A stretch of DNA of 64,000 nt from Williamsia maris (lineage in GTDB: Bacteria; Actinomycetota; Actinomycetes; Mycobacteriales; Mycobacteriaceae): contig NZ_JAMTCJ010000004.1 in NCBI RefSeq assembly GCF_024171815.1, forward strand, positions 889,491 through 953,490, written 5' to 3'. A model generated the notes under the pieces. That model was not told the origin of the DNA. It saw only the letters and a program-made list of their open reading frames with translations, and did not search any database. Every line of letters begins with the position of its first letter. Position 1 is the first letter of the stretch. The position numbers and the translations under genes are program-made. Below, one piece after another: positions 35,347 through 46,248 of this stretch.

Positions 35347-35667
35347 ATGATCTTCATCGTCGTGAAATTCGAGACGAAACCCGAATTCACCGAGCAGTGG
35401 CCCGAATTGGTCGCCGAGTTCACCACGAACACCCGCGGCGAGGAGGGCAATCTTTTCTTCGACTGGGCGCGCAGCCTCGACAACCCGAACGAGTACGTCC
35501 TGACCGAGGGCTTCGCCGACGACGCCGCCGAGGCCCACGTCGGTAGCGACCATTTCGCGAAGGCCGTCTCCGAACTGCCTCAGTACCTGGCGCACACACC
35601 GAAGATCATCAGCGAGAAGGTCGGTGCCGACAGCTGGGGTCCCATGGGCGAGATGCAGGTCGACTGA
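35347..35667 (+). CDS. putative quinol monooxygenase (ABM domain)
   Basis: 106-residue dimeric alpha-beta barrel protein with MIFIVVKFETKPEF at the start and the core ARSLDNPNEYVLTEGFADDAA. Antibiotic-biosynthesis-monooxygenase proteins of this size oxidise quinols or act without known substrate. A TACCGT box in the 73-base gap suggests its own promoter, although read-through from the ADH gene is possible. Confidence 0.82.
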   Translation: MIFIVVKFETKPEFTEQWPELVAEFTTNTRGEEGNLFFDWARSLDNPNEYVLTEGFADDAAEAHVGSDHFAKAVSELPQYLAHTPKIISEKVGADSWGPMGEMQVD

Positions 35668-35677
35668 CCCGAGACCG

Positions 35678-36655
35678 TCAGCGCGCGGGCGTGATCCCGT
35701 GATGTCGCAGCGCGACATCCGGGTGCGCCCGCGTGCGGGATTTCCAGGCGTTCTCACCGTACGTGGAGAAGATCGGGTTGTCCGGATCCGAGTCGACGCC
35801 GCGGGCCAGTTCGGCGAGTCCGGCGGGCAGATCGATGATGTCGATGACGGCGTCGAGGGCCGGGTTGAAAAAGTACGGGATCGAGATCCGGTCGGTCCCG
35901 GGCTCGGGCGCGGTGACCCGGTGCCGGGTGGCCCGCAGATAACCGCCGGACGCCACCTCGAGCAGCTCACCGGTGTTGACGATGAACGCACCGTCGAGCG
36001 GCGGTGCGTCGATCCAGGTGTCGTCACCGGTCTGCACCTGCAGGCCCTGCGAACCGGGTTCGACCAGCAGCAGGGTCAGCACCCCGGAGTCCTTGTGGGC
36101 ACCCACCCCCTGCGGGTTGTCGGCGCTGCCCGGGTAGCGCACGACCTTCATCAGGGTCGCGGGCGCGTCGGCGAAGGCCGCGTCGAAGTGATCCGCGGGT
36201 GCCCCGAGGGACACGGCCCAGTGCCGCAGCAGTCGCAGGCCCACCTCGGCCAGGTCGTCGGACCACCGCTCGAACGCGCGGCGGAACCCGGGCGGGTCCG
36301 CCGGCCACAGGTTGGGGCCCTGCAGGTTCCAGTAGCCCTCGGCATCGACGACGGCCGGACGCTGCGGACCGATGTCGATCTGTTCGCGCCAGTCGACGGC
36401 GCCGTTGGTCAGTTCGCCGCCGAGTCGCGCCCAACCGCGGAAGTGCGGGCTGTCGAGCTGACTGATCTCGCTCTTGTCCTCGACGGGCAGCGCGAAGAAC
36501 TGCCGGGCCAGTGCGAGCACCTCGTCGAAACGGTCGGGACCGATGCCGTGGCCGACCAGATAGAAGAACCCGTGGGTGTGCGCGGCCTCGCGGAGCGCGG
36601 ATCGGAACGAATCCGGGTCGGCGTCGGCGGTCGACAGATCCAGGACGGGAAGCAT
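35678..36655 (-). CDS. isopenicillin-N-synthase-like Fe(II)/2-oxoglutarate dioxygenase
   Basis: 325-residue double-stranded beta-helix oxygenase. The facial triad is His187-x-Asp189 (GAHKDSG) and His245 (RATRHRV), and the 2-oxoglutarate/substrate arginine is Arg256 with Ser258 (RISIPYF). N-terminal DIOX_N segment present (LPVLDLSTA, GFFYLVGHG). The ATG at 36655 gives the expected family N-terminus. It lies 74 bases behind the flavoprotein gene on the same strand, so the two are probably transcribed together. Substrate unknown; no beta-lactam genes are near. Confidence 0.87.
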   Translation of the reverse strand: MLPVLDLSTADADPDSFRSALREAAHTHGFFYLVGHGIGPDRFDEVLALARQFFALPVEDKSEISQLDSPHFRGWARLGGELTNGAVDWREQIDIGPQRPAVVDAEGYWNLQGPNLWPADPPGFRRAFERWSDDLAEVGLRLLRHWAVSLGAPADHFDAAFADAPATLMKVVRYPGSADNPQGVGAHKDSGVLTLLLVEPGSQGLQVQTGDDTWIDAPPLDGAFIVNTGELLEVASGGYLRATRHRVTAPEPGTDRISIPYFFNPALDAVIDIIDLPAGLAELARGVDSDPDNPIFSTYGENAWKSRTRAHPDVALRHHGITPAR

Positions 36656-36729
36656 GTCTCCATGCTGGCCGCGACTCGCCGCGGCGTCCACTCTCCTGCT
36701 CAGCCGGAGGCGAATTGCCGGTCGCGGGT

Positions 36730-38115
36730 CTACGTCGACGGTTCGGCGAGCAGTCGATCGAGATTGCGGACCGCCCGGCTGAGGTTGCGCAGCACCCGCA
36801 TCGACACCGCCACCTGGTCCGGGGTCAGTGCGCTCGCGTCGCCGATGCGCATGCTGTTGAGTCGCGACCCCTCCAGCCACTCGCCCAGTCCGGGTTCGCG
36901 GGCCCAGCGCGACACGGTCCTGGTGTTGGCGGCGGTCGTGCGCAGCCAGTCGATGTCGGAGTCCGGATGCGCGATGACCTCGCACAGCTCGTTCTTCTTC
37001 TCGGGGTCGGACACGGTCGCCTCGACGTGGGCGATCAGCGCAGCACTGAAGACCTGCTGACACGTCCGGATGCTCTGCAGGGTGATGCGGCCCTCGGTGA
37101 ACACCGGTACCTCGGGACGTCGTTGCAGTCCGTCCGCGGTGCAGTCGACGTGCACCGTGTTGGGCGAGGTGGGGATCGTCCCCGACTCGAGGGTGATGGT
37201 GTCGGCCTCCACCGACACCACGCGCCCCAGCCGGGTCACGTTCGTGATCTGCCGCAGGGTGTCGAGTTCGGCTCGCGACACCGTCGCGCAGCGGTACATC
37301 GACGGCCGGACCGCGGGATCGATCCGCAGGAGCTGACCGGCGCGTTCGAGCCGATCGAAGAGGTCGTCGACGGTCTCGGCCTCGGCGGACGCCTCGAGTT
37401 GCAGCGCGTACCCGCCGACGGTGCTGTCGTAGAACCCCTCGACCGGCTGGATGTTCATCCGGTCGAGCAGCCACGAATCCCGCGGCATGATCCATCGGAT
37501 GTCACCGGGGTCGACGCCCCTGCCCAGCAGCCACAGGCAGGCGTCGATACCGGTCTTGCCCGCTCCGACGACCACGTATCCATCGGCGGGACGGGTGATC
37601 TCGGGCAGTTCGTTCGGCGCCATCCACCGCACGTCGGGGCTGACGGGGAAGGCGGGTGCTCGCATGGCCGGGACGCTGACGCGGCTGTAGGTGGCGTCGA
37701 CGATCGTCGTGCCCCGGACGTCGTGCCGGGCGCCGGTCAGCACCGACGTCACGATGCCGTCGTCGGTGGCCTCGCTCTTCGGGAAGTGGTGGAACCGACC
37801 GGTGGGCAGGAACTGCTGGGTGATGATCTGGTCGAAGTAGGCGACCACCTCGGCGGAGGAGGCCAGTTCGTAGTGGCCGGTGTTGGAGCCCGCGGTGTCC
37901 ACCCGGTCGACGCCGAGGCCGCGGGAGTTGACGCCGTAGAACGCCGACGGCTGGTGCAGGCGGACGAACGGATACGCCAACGTCCAGTGCCCGCCCGGGC
38001 GGTCGTACCGGTCGACGAGGGCGACGGTGGCGTCGGTCTCGGTCAGGATCACGTCGACGAAGGCCATACCCATCGCGCCGGCACCGATCACGAGATAGTC
38101 GACATCGATGCTCAC
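36730..38115 (-). CDS. FAD-dependent oxidoreductase
   Basis: 461 residues. N-terminal dinucleotide fold VDYLVIGAGAMGMAF, a GGHW pattern and a second Rossmann motif VVVGAGKTGIDACLWLL, typical of two-dinucleotide flavin monooxygenases or NAD(P)/FAD oxidoreductases. No BVMO fingerprint was found. GTG at 38115 with GGAG upstream; the open frame upstream crosses the tRNA-Leu gene and is not coding. The specific reaction is unknown. Confidence 0.78.
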   Translation of the reverse strand: MSIDVDYLVIGAGAMGMAFVDVILTETDATVALVDRYDRPGGHWTLAYPFVRLHQPSAFYGVNSRGLGVDRVDTAGSNTGHYELASSAEVVAYFDQIITQQFLPTGRFHHFPKSEATDDGIVTSVLTGARHDVRGTTIVDATYSRVSVPAMRAPAFPVSPDVRWMAPNELPEITRPADGYVVVGAGKTGIDACLWLLGRGVDPGDIRWIMPRDSWLLDRMNIQPVEGFYDSTVGGYALQLEASAEAETVDDLFDRLERAGQLLRIDPAVRPSMYRCATVSRAELDTLRQITNVTRLGRVVSVEADTITLESGTIPTSPNTVHVDCTADGLQRRPEVPVFTEGRITLQSIRTCQQVFSAALIAHVEATVSDPEKKNELCEVIAHPDSDIDWLRTTAANTRTVSRWAREPGLGEWLEGSRLNSMRIGDASALTPDQVAVSMRVLRNLSRAVRNLDRLLAEPST

Positions 38116-38149
38116 GGGGTCTCCGAACGTCGCGGTTCTGGGTTGTCCG

Positions 38150-38232
38150 TGCGCGAGAGGGGACTTGAACCCCCACGTCCTGTCGGACACTGGAACCTAA
38201 ATCCAGCGCGTCTGCCATTCCGCCACTCGCGC
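38150..38232 (-). tRNA. tRNA-Leu(TAG)
   Basis: On the minus strand: acceptor GCGCGAG, D-arm with GGCGGAATGGCAGAC, anticodon stem CTGGA/TCCAG around loop TTTAGGT (anticodon TAG), a long variable arm (GTCCGACAGGAC) and T-arm GGGGG-TTCAAGT-CCCCT. CCA is not encoded. The flavoprotein gene downstream may be read from its promoter. Confidence 0.96.
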
Positions 38233-38293
38233 GTGTGCACCGTCACGATACCGGTTGACCTGCCGGATTCGGTCTGCAGGTACCGTCGATCTC

Positions 38294-38710
38294 ATGCCAG
38301 AAGGGAAACGTCGACACCGTCCTGCGCTGATCGTGCTGGTCGTCGTCGCGGCCATCGCCTGCCTCGGGCTCGCCTGGTGGCAGTGGAGCCGGTTCGAGTC
38401 GTCGTCGGGCAGCGGCCAGAACCTCGGGTACGCGCTGCAGTGGCCGGCGTTCGGGGTCATGTTCGTCTACGCCTACCGACGTTTCGTGGTCCTCGAGAGC
38501 GACCCCGACGAGGTCGCGAAGCTCTCGCCCCGGGCACACGGTGCGACCGAGGTCCCCGCCGATCTGCTCCCCCCTCGCCCTGCGACCGCGGCCCGCGTCA
38601 CCGCCGACGACGACTCCCCGCCCGAGATCCGCGACCTGGCCGAGTACAACCGTTATCTGTCCGAACTCGCGAGCAGCGAGTCCGGACCCGCACAGCAGGA
38701 GAACCCGTGA
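38294..38710 (+). CDS. small membrane protein (Rv1343c/LprD-like)
   Basis: 138 residues with two hydrophobic segments (ALIVLVVVAAIACLGLAWW and a second near ALQWPAFGVMFVYAYRRF), then a polar C-terminus. In M. tuberculosis the matching position is Rv1343c, called LprD; here no clear lipobox is seen. Its stop overlaps the next GTG (GTGA). Function unknown. Confidence 0.75.
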   Translation: MPEGKRRHRPALIVLVVVAAIACLGLAWWQWSRFESSSGSGQNLGYALQWPAFGVMFVYAYRRFVVLESDPDEVAKLSPRAHGATEVPADLLPPRPATAARVTADDDSPPEIRDLAEYNRYLSELASSESGPAQQENP

Positions 38711-39111
38711 CCTCAACACCCGAGCCGTCGCTGGCGTCGAAGGCGACCGCCACCCCGGACAAGATCCGCAGCGCACTGCTGCGCTACCGGGTGATGGCAT
38801 GGATCACCGGCCTGTGGTTGCTGTTGTTGGTAACCGAGGTCGTCTTGAAGGTGATCAGCGGCGGCTGGAACGCCTGGGACACCGGGATTCACGTGGTGGG
38901 TCGGGGACCCGCAGATGCATTGTCCTTCGTGCCGGTTGTGCACGGATGGGTTTACGTGGTCTATCTGCTCATGGCTGTCGACCTGGCCATCAAGGTCCGG
39001 TGGCCTGCCAAGAAAACGATCTTCACACTCCTGGCCGGCACGATCCCGTTCCTGTCGTTCTACGTCGAACACATCCGGACCCGCGAGATCAAGTCCGAGT
39101 TCGCGGTCTGA
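38707..39111 (+). CDS. DUF3817 membrane protein (Rv1342c-like)
   Basis: 134 residues with three predicted membrane segments and the family pattern YRVMAWITGLWLLLLVTEVV...VPVVHGWVYVVYLLMAVDLAIKVRWP...LAGTIPFLSFYVEH. Function unknown. GTG start overlaps the stop of the upstream gene, so the pair is translationally coupled. Convergent with rdgB. Confidence 0.85.
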   Translation: MTSTPEPSLASKATATPDKIRSALLRYRVMAWITGLWLLLLVTEVVLKVISGGWNAWDTGIHVVGRGPADALSFVPVVHGWVYVVYLLMAVDLAIKVRWPAKKTIFTLLAGTIPFLSFYVEHIRTREIKSEFAV

Positions 39112-39121
39112 GCAGCGCGGC

Positions 39122-39766
39122 TCAGCCGCCGAGCGACCCGAGTTCGCGCAGCAGCGGGATGAGCTGTTCGAGCGCCCTGGAGCGGTGACTGAGAGCGTCC
39201 TTCTCGGCCGCGGAGAGCTGTGCGGCCGTCCGACCGGCGACGGTCCCCGCACCTCGATCGGCGTCCTCGTCGGGAACGAAGATCGGGTCGTAGCCGAATC
39301 CGTTGTCGCCCAGCGGCGCACGGGCCACGCGGCCGCGCCATTCACCACGGACGACGGTCTGTGCACCGTCGGGCGTGACCACTGCGCACGCGGAGACGAA
39401 GGCTCCTCCCCGACGCTCGTCGGGCACGTCCGTCAGTTGTCCGAGGAGTAGATCGACGTTCGCCTGGTCGTCGCCGTGCCGGCCCGACCAGCGCGCCGAG
39501 AGCACCCCGGGCATCCCGCGCAGAGCGTCGACCTCGAGCCCGGAATCGTCGGCCAGACAGGCCAACCCGGTCGCGGCGCAGCCGTCGACGGCCTTCGCCA
39601 GCGCGTTGGCCTCGAACGTCTCCCCGGTCTCGGGGGCCTCGTCGAACGGCGGCACCTCGTCGAGTCCGACCACGTCGATGCCCTCGATGGCCTCGGTCAC
39701 CATCAACCGTCGCAGCTCGGCGAGCTTCTTCGCGTTGCGGCTGGCCAGCAGCAGGGTCGTCGGCAT
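39122..39766 (-). CDS. rdgB: non-canonical purine NTP pyrophosphatase
   Basis: HAM1/ITPase enzyme that removes dITP and XTP from the nucleotide pool. The 214-residue protein has the N-terminal LLLASRNAKKLAELR, central LADDSGLEVDALRG, and GFGYDPIFVPD motifs. The ATG overlaps the rph stop (TGATG), so the pair is co-translated. It matches Rv1341. Confidence 0.96.
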   Translation of the reverse strand: MPTTLLLASRNAKKLAELRRLMVTEAIEGIDVVGLDEVPPFDEAPETGETFEANALAKAVDGCAATGLACLADDSGLEVDALRGMPGVLSARWSGRHGDDQANVDLLLGQLTDVPDERRGGAFVSACAVVTPDGAQTVVRGEWRGRVARAPLGDNGFGYDPIFVPDEDADRGAGTVAGRTAAQLSAAEKDALSHRSRALEQLIPLLRELGSLGG

Positions 39767-40527
39767 CAATCCGCGGTGTGCTCGGCGGTGCTCGCGGGGC
39801 GCGGGGCGTCGAGAGCCGCGCGCTGCGCCTCGAACAGGCGCTCGGTGCCGACCGCGGCGAGGTCGAGCATCTTGTCGAGGGTCGCGCGGGAGAACGTCGC
39901 GCCCTCGCCGGTGCCCTGGATCTCCACGAGGGTCCCCGCGTCGGTGGTGACGACGTTCATGTCCACCTCGGCGCGCGAATCCTCCTCGTACGGTAGGTCG
40001 AGTCGGACGCGGCCGTCCACCACACCGACGCTGACCGCCGCGATGGCGCAGGAGATCGGCTGGGGGTCGGCCAGTTTGCCGCGGGCGTTGAGGAACGCCA
40101 CCGCGTCGACGAGGGCCACGTAAGCGCCGGTGATGGCCGCGGTCCGGGTCCCGCCGTCGGCCTGCAGCACGTCACAGTCGAGGGCGATGGTGTTCTCCCC
40201 CAGCGCCGCGAGGTCGATGCAGGCGCGCAGGGACCGGCCGATGAGTCGGCTGATCTCGTGTGTGCGGCCGCCTATCTTGCCCTTGACCGATTCGCGCTGG
40301 GACCGACTGTGCGTGGCGGCGGGCAGCATCGAGTACTCGGCGGTCAGCCACCCGAGTCCGGACCCACGCCGCCACCGCGGAACGCCTTCTTCGACGCTCG
40401 CCGTGCACATCACCCGCGTCTGCCCGAACTCCACGAGCACCGAGCCCGCCGGGTGATCGGTGAAACCTCGGGTGATGCGGACCGCCCGCATCTCGTCGTC
40501 TGCTCTGCCGTCTGCGCGTCTGCTCAC
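39766..40527 (-). CDS. rph: ribonuclease PH
   Basis: 3'-to-5' phosphorolytic exoribonuclease that trims tRNA 3' ends. 253 residues with [42 protein letters not shown] and DMNVV, the phosphate- and metal-site regions of the family. GTG start. Followed directly by rdgB; upstream cAMP phosphodiesterase gene 43 bases away. Confidence 0.97.
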   Translation of the reverse strand: MSRRADGRADDEMRAVRITRGFTDHPAGSVLVEFGQTRVMCTASVEEGVPRWRRGSGLGWLTAEYSMLPAATHSRSQRESVKGKIGGRTHEISRLIGRSLRACIDLAALGENTIALDCDVLQADGGTRTAAITGAYVALVDAVAFLNARGKLADPQPISCAIAAVSVGVVDGRVRLDLPYEEDSRAEVDMNVVTTDAGTLVEIQGTGEGATFSRATLDKMLDLAAVGTERLFEAQRAALDAPRPASTAEHTAD

Positions 40528-40570
40528 GAGACCAACTCTAACGACACCCCGGTGTGGCCGGACGGCTCGG

Positions 40571-41335
40571 TCATGCGACGTCGACGACCAGCCCCGGCCG
40601 CGCGACGCTGACCGGACCGGAGTAGGCGGCGCGGGCCTCGGCCAGCACGTCCTCGGTGCTCGTCCACGGCGGGATGTGGGTCAGCAGCAGCGATTTGACT
40701 CCCGCGCGCCGAGCGATGTCGCCGGCCTCGGTGCCCGACAGATGGAGCTCCGGCGGCCGCTCGGACGGTGCGTGGGTCCACGACGCCTCACAGAGGAAGA
40801 CGTCGGCGTCGGCGGCCAGCGTCACGAGGGTGTCGCACACGGCGCTGTCGCCGCTGAAGGCGAGCACCTCCCCCGCCGGCCCGGTGATCCGCAGCCCGTA
40901 GGTCTCCGGCGGGTGCAGGACCCGGCGCGGGAGGACCGTCATGCCACCGATCTCGACGGCCTCGCCGTCGACCCAGGTGCGCACGTCGAAGGTGTCGGTG
41001 ATGTCGTCGACCGCGCCTGCGAACTCCGAGGACGCCGCGCCGATCCGGATCGCCGTGCCGCCGGGCCCGAACATCGGCGCACGGGCGATGGCCGGCGTCG
41101 GGTGGTAGCGGCGCCACACCAGCATGCCGGGCAGATCCAGGCAGTGATCGGCGTGCAGATGACTGAGCATCACCGCCACAGAGTTGGGATCGGTGTGCTG
41201 TTGGAGTGCCCCGAGCACACCGGGCCCGAAATCGAGCACGACGGGCTGCTCGCCGGGCACGGTGAAGAGATACCCCGAGGCCGGTGAATCCGGCCCGGCA
41301 ACACTGCCGGAGCTCCCCAGGACGGTCAGTCGCAT
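40571..41335 (-). CDS. metallo-beta-lactamase-fold cAMP phosphodiesterase, Rv1339-like
   Basis: 254 residues with the MBL zinc motif [12 protein letters not shown], an FSGDSAVCD second half and LLLTHIPPW near the end. In M. tuberculosis the syntenic Rv1339 is an atypical class II cyclic nucleotide phosphodiesterase that degrades cAMP; the same role is inferred here from synteny and overall resemblance. ATG at 41335. Between murI and rph, all on the minus strand, so probably one operon. Confidence 0.87.
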   Translation of the reverse strand: MRLTVLGSSGSVAGPDSPASGYLFTVPGEQPVVLDFGPGVLGALQQHTDPNSVAVMLSHLHADHCLDLPGMLVWRRYHPTPAIARAPMFGPGGTAIRIGAASSEFAGAVDDITDTFDVRTWVDGEAVEIGGMTVLPRRVLHPPETYGLRITGPAGEVLAFSGDSAVCDTLVTLAADADVFLCEASWTHAPSERPPELHLSGTEAGDIARRAGVKSLLLTHIPPWTSTEDVLAEARAAYSGPVSVARPGLVVDVA

Positions 41336-41383
41336 GTCGTTCACTGTGCCACGTGACGCGCCACACAGCACCGACGATGGCGC

Positions 41384-42187
41384 TTATGCGTGTTGGATCT
41401 GCCCGACGGACGGTCCGAGGAATCGGGTGGACAGACGTGCGAACGACACCGGGTCGCCCGTCGCGGTGAACACGCGTTGCGCCTGACGGTCGGTGTGCGA
41501 GTGCAGCAGGTCGTTGCGGGTCAGCACACGCACCACGTCCTTGGCGGTCTCCTCGGCACTGGACACCAGCGTCACCTCGTCGCCCATGGCCAACTGGATG
41601 ACCCCCGACAGGAGCGGATAGTGGGTGCAGCCCAACACGACGGTGTCGACACGCGCCTGCTGCAGCGGTTCGAGGTACCCCTCGGCGAGACCGAGGATCT
41701 GCCGCCCGGACGTGATGCCCCGTTCGACGAAGTCGACGAAACGTGGGCACGCCACCGAGGTGATCTCCGCGTGCGGGGCGGCGGCGAAGGCGTCGTCGTA
41801 GGCGCGTGACGCCACGGTGGCGGAGGTGCCGATGACCCCGATCCGACCCGATCTCGTGGTGGCGACGGCCCGGCGCACCGCGGGCAGGATGACCTCGATC
41901 ACCGGGACCGGATAGCGTTCGCGGGCGTCGCGCAGGCAGGCCGATGAGGCTGTGTTGCAGGCGATCACCAACGCCTTGACCCCGCGCTCGACGAGGTCGT
42001 CGCCGATCGCGAGCGCATGTGCGCGGATGTCGGGGATCTTGAGCGGTCCGTAGGGACCGTTGCCGGTGTCGCCGACGTAGAGGATGTCCTCGTCGGGGAG
42101 CTGGTCGACGATGGCCCGGGCCACGGTGAGCCCGCCGACGCCGGAATCGAAGATGCCGATCGGCGCGTCGATGTTTGCCTCGGTCAC
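41384..42187 (-). CDS. murI: glutamate racemase
   Basis: Makes D-glutamate for peptidoglycan. 267 residues with [13 protein letters not shown], the two catalytic cysteines Cys77 (IACNTASS) and Cys187 (LGCTHYPLL). The GTG overlaps the rhomboid stop (GTGA). It matches Rv1338. Confidence 0.97.
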   Translation of the reverse strand: MTEANIDAPIGIFDSGVGGLTVARAIVDQLPDEDILYVGDTGNGPYGPLKIPDIRAHALAIGDDLVERGVKALVIACNTASSACLRDARERYPVPVIEVILPAVRRAVATTRSGRIGVIGTSATVASRAYDDAFAAAPHAEITSVACPRFVDFVERGITSGRQILGLAEGYLEPLQQARVDTVVLGCTHYPLLSGVIQLAMGDEVTLVSSAEETAKDVVRVLTRNDLLHSHTDRQAQRVFTATGDPVSFARLSTRFLGPSVGQIQHA

Positions 42188-42858
42188 CGAGGCAGTGTCC
42201 CACGGGTCGGGGTCGTCGGGCTCGCGCCGAACAGCTGCGCGGACGACGCCGCGGGATCCTTCTGGCGCCGACGACGGTCGCGGCCGGCGAGCAGCGATGC
42301 CGCGAGGACCCCGCCGATCGCGCCGAAGAGATGCGCCTGCCAGGACACCCCGTTCTGTCCGGGGAGGACACCCAGGAGAACCGATCCGTAGACGAGGAAC
42401 AGCAGGACGCCGAGGAGGATCTGCAGCGGCGAGCGGTTGAACAGGCCGCGGACCAGCAGGAAGGCCAGCCACCCGAAGATGATCCCGGAGGCGCCGATGG
42501 TGATGGCGCCGGTGGGACCGAACAGCCACACGCCGACGCCCGAGACGATCCACACCACCGCGGTCGCGATCACGAAACGACGTGCGAGCAGCAGCAGGAA
42601 CCCGAGGACCGCGCCCGGGACGGCGTTGGAGGTCAGATGCGCGAACCCGTCGTGCAGGAAGGGCGAGAACACGATCCCGACCAGCCCGTCGGCGTTGCGG
42701 GAGACGATCCCGTCGGCGTCGAGCCGGTTGTTCATGGCGGTGTCGACGGCCTCGACGGCGTACAACGTCGCGATGACGACGGCCATGACGACCGCAGATC
42801 GGATCCACAACGGGCGGCGACCCGCCGCGTCCACGGTCGGTGCGTCGTATCCGGTCAT
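42184..42858 (-). CDS. rhomboid-family intramembrane serine protease
   Basis: Membrane protease with six or more helices; Ser124 in IGASGIIFG and His176 in [12 protein letters not shown] form the catalytic dyad. About 224 residues. It matches Rv1337. ATG at 42858, with GAGGAG upstream. Substrates unknown. Confidence 0.93.
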   Translation of the reverse strand: MTGYDAPTVDAAGRRPLWIRSAVVMAVVIATLYAVEAVDTAMNNRLDADGIVSRNADGLVGIVFSPFLHDGFAHLTSNAVPGAVLGFLLLLARRFVIATAVVWIVSGVGVWLFGPTGAITIGASGIIFGWLAFLLVRGLFNRSPLQILLGVLLFLVYGSVLLGVLPGQNGVSWQAHLFGAIGGVLAASLLAGRDRRRRQKDPAASSAQLFGASPTTPTRGTLPR

Positions 42859-42875
42859 GTTCTCGGCTCCTCGCC

Positions 42876-44147
<1,272 letters not shown>

Positions 44148-44151
<4 letters not shown>

Positions 44152-44579
44152 GGCTGTGCTCCTGAGATGTCGGTGTCGGCGATGACGATGTCCTCGTCGT
44201 CGACGAGCCCGTCGACGATGCGATAGCTGCGGACCTCGGTGTGGTCCGGATCCCGGGTCGAGATCAGGACGTAGTGCGCGTTCGGTTCCGAGGCGTAGGA
44301 GATGTCGGTCCGACTCGGGTAGGGCTCGGTGGCGGTGTGCGAGTGGTAGACGACCACCGGTTCCTCGTCGGCGTTCTCCATCGCCCGCCAGACCCGAAGT
44401 TGTTCGCCGGAATCGAAGCGGTAGAACGTCGGTGAGCGTTCGGCGTTGATCATCGCGACGACGCGCTCCGGGCGATCGGATCCCTCCGGTCCCGCCACGA
44501 TCCCGCACGCCTCGTCGGGATGGTCGGCGCGGGCGTGCGCGATCATCTGATCGATCAGATCTCGCCTGATGGAGAGCAT
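44148..44579 (-). CDS. mec: CysO-cysteine peptidase Mec (JAMM metalloprotease)
   Basis: Zinc protease that cleaves cysteine from CysO. 143 residues with the JAMM set: Glu23 (DEACG), His79-x-His81 (YHSH), Ser89 and Asp92 (SRTD). It matches Rv1334. The last bases overlap cysO, and its start lies inside the P1 peptidase 3' end, so all three are coupled. Confidence 0.95.
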
Positions 44580-45655
44580 GCCGAGGGCAACGTCGTGCGC
44601 AGAGACGCTATTCCGGCGACGGGGCCGGCGGCGAGGACCGCGGCGACGATGGCGCGACGGACCACCACCGCGGCGGCCTCACACACCGCGGCCAGCAGGG
44701 CGACGTCGGGGTTCATGCCCGCGGGGACATCGGGGGTCGGCGGCACGACCCGCTCCCCGGTCGCCACCGCGAAGACGGTGTCGCCGTCCAGCGGCGAGTG
44801 GGCCGGACGGATGGCGTGGGCGATGCCGTCGTGGGCCGCCATCGCGACGCGCCGGGTGGACGCGGCGTCGAGACGGGCGTCGGTGGCGACGACACCGATG
44901 GTGGTGTTGAGGACGGTGGCCTTGGCGCGCAGCGCGCGATAGGCGTCGAGTTCGGCCGCGTCGGGGTTGCGTAGTCGGTGGTGGTCGAGGTCGTCGGCGG
45001 TGGCGCCCCACGGCAGACCGGTGTCCGGGTCGAGCACGTCGCCGACCGGGTTGGCCACCATCAGCGCCGACACCGTCACGCCCGGGGCCGCCGCGGTGTC
45101 CAGGACGACGCCCGCGGTCCCGACACCACCCTTGAGGACACCGGCGCGGGCACCGGTGCCCGCGCCCACCGATCCGACCGCGAAGTGTCGGTCGGCCGCA
45201 CGCACGGCGCGTGCGCCGAAGTCGGCGTCGGGCCGCGCCGTCCAGCCACCGACCGGGAGGTCGAAGATGACCGCGGCGGGCACGATCGGCACCACGTCAC
45301 CGAACGGGTTCATCGCCAATCCGACCCCGGCCGAACCGAGTTCGCTCATCACGCCGTCGGCCGCGGCCAGTCCGTACGCGCTGCCGCCGGTCAGGACGAT
45401 CGCGTGGGCGGTCTGCACCGTGTTCGACGGATCGAGGAGATCGGTCTCCCGGGTACCCGGTCCGCCGCCGCGCACGTCGACCGCGGCGACCGCACCTGCG
45501 GGCAACAGCACCACCGTGACCCCGGTGGCCCAGCCCGAGCCGGGGACCTCGTCGTCGGCGACTCGCACGTCGTCGTCGAGCCGGTGGGCGTGTCCGACGG
45601 TGATCCCCGCGACGTCACCGAGAGCGTCGTTCGCGCTGGTGCGGAACCCGATCAT
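44555..45655 (-). CDS. P1-family (DmpA/BapA-type) aminopeptidase
   Basis: 366-residue self-cleaving N-terminal nucleophile hydrolase. The family motifs are VDVRGGGPGTRETDLL, VLTGGSAYGL and the cleavage segment VLNTTIGVVATDA, where a Thr becomes the N-terminal nucleophile. It matches Rv1333. The 3' end overlaps mec by 25 bases. The physiological substrate is unknown; a link to peptide turnover with Mec is inferred. Confidence 0.92.
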   Translation of the reverse strand: MIGFRTSANDALGDVAGITVGHAHRLDDDVRVADDEVPGSGWATGVTVVLLPAGAVAAVDVRGGGPGTRETDLLDPSNTVQTAHAIVLTGGSAYGLAAADGVMSELGSAGVGLAMNPFGDVVPIVPAAVIFDLPVGGWTARPDADFGARAVRAADRHFAVGSVGAGTGARAGVLKGGVGTAGVVLDTAAAPGVTVSALMVANPVGDVLDPDTGLPWGATADDLDHHRLRNPDAAELDAYRALRAKATVLNTTIGVVATDARLDAASTRRVAMAAHDGIAHAIRPAHSPLDGDTVFAVATGERVVPPTPDVPAGMNPDVALLAAVCEAAAVVVRRAIVAAVLAAGPVAGIASLRTTLPSACSPSGEI

Positions 45656-45662
45656 CGCGGCG

Positions 45663-46244
45663 TCACTTCCCCATGAGTGCGACGACGAGCAGTTCCTGGA
45701 CCACGGTCAGCCAGTGGTAGACGTCGAGGTGGGCGGCCTGGGGGTCGTCGGGCGGGAGTTCGTCGGGGGTGTTCTCGGTGACGCCGAGCATGGCGCCGAG
45801 GGCGAGGCGCACGTCGTTGACGGCGGTCAGCCACTGCTCGGCCTGTGCCGGGGTCAGCGTCACGTCACCACCCCCGGGCGGCAGGGTGTTCAGGACCGTC
45901 TGCGCCGCTTCGGATTTCGCGGCGATGATGTGCGGTTCGTGCACACTGCGCAGTGCGCCGTTGAGATCTCCGTTGACGGTGTCGGCACCGAGTTCGTGAT
46001 CCTGATCCGGCCGGTGGAAGTCCGGGAGCAACCGACCCAGGGTGGCGTCGTCGGGTGGGGTCGAGTGTCCCGTCTCGATGCCGGTGATCGCCGACAGGTC
46101 GTCGGTGGGGGCACTGTCGGATCGTTCGTCGAGGAGCTCGGTCATCGACGTCACCAACGACGCGATGAGCTCACTCTCGTGGGAGTCGAGACGGGTGGTG
46201 ATCCGGATGGAGCCGCCACGGCCCCGACGCTTCCAGTTCTGCAC
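45663..46244 (-). CDS. DUF2017 family protein (Rv1332-like)
   Basis: 193 residues, soluble, with no membrane segment. The N-terminus WKRRGRGGSIRITTRLDSHESELI and the C-terminal HLDVYHWLTVVQELLV match the actinobacterial DUF2017 family. Always beside clpS, function unknown. GTG start; 4 bases from the clpS stop. Confidence 0.85.
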   Translation of the reverse strand: MQNWKRRGRGGSIRITTRLDSHESELIASLVTSMTELLDERSDSAPTDDLSAITGIETGHSTPPDDATLGRLLPDFHRPDQDHELGADTVNGDLNGALRSVHEPHIIAAKSEAAQTVLNTLPPGGGDVTLTPAQAEQWLTAVNDVRLALGAMLGVTENTPDELPPDDPQAAHLDVYHWLTVVQELLVVALMGK

Positions 46245-46248
46245 CCGG

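Noticed and set aside
35678..37495. 605-residue single protein
   Set aside because: Only the last 325 residues match the dioxygenase; the N-terminal part is Arg-rich antisense frame to the flavoprotein gene.
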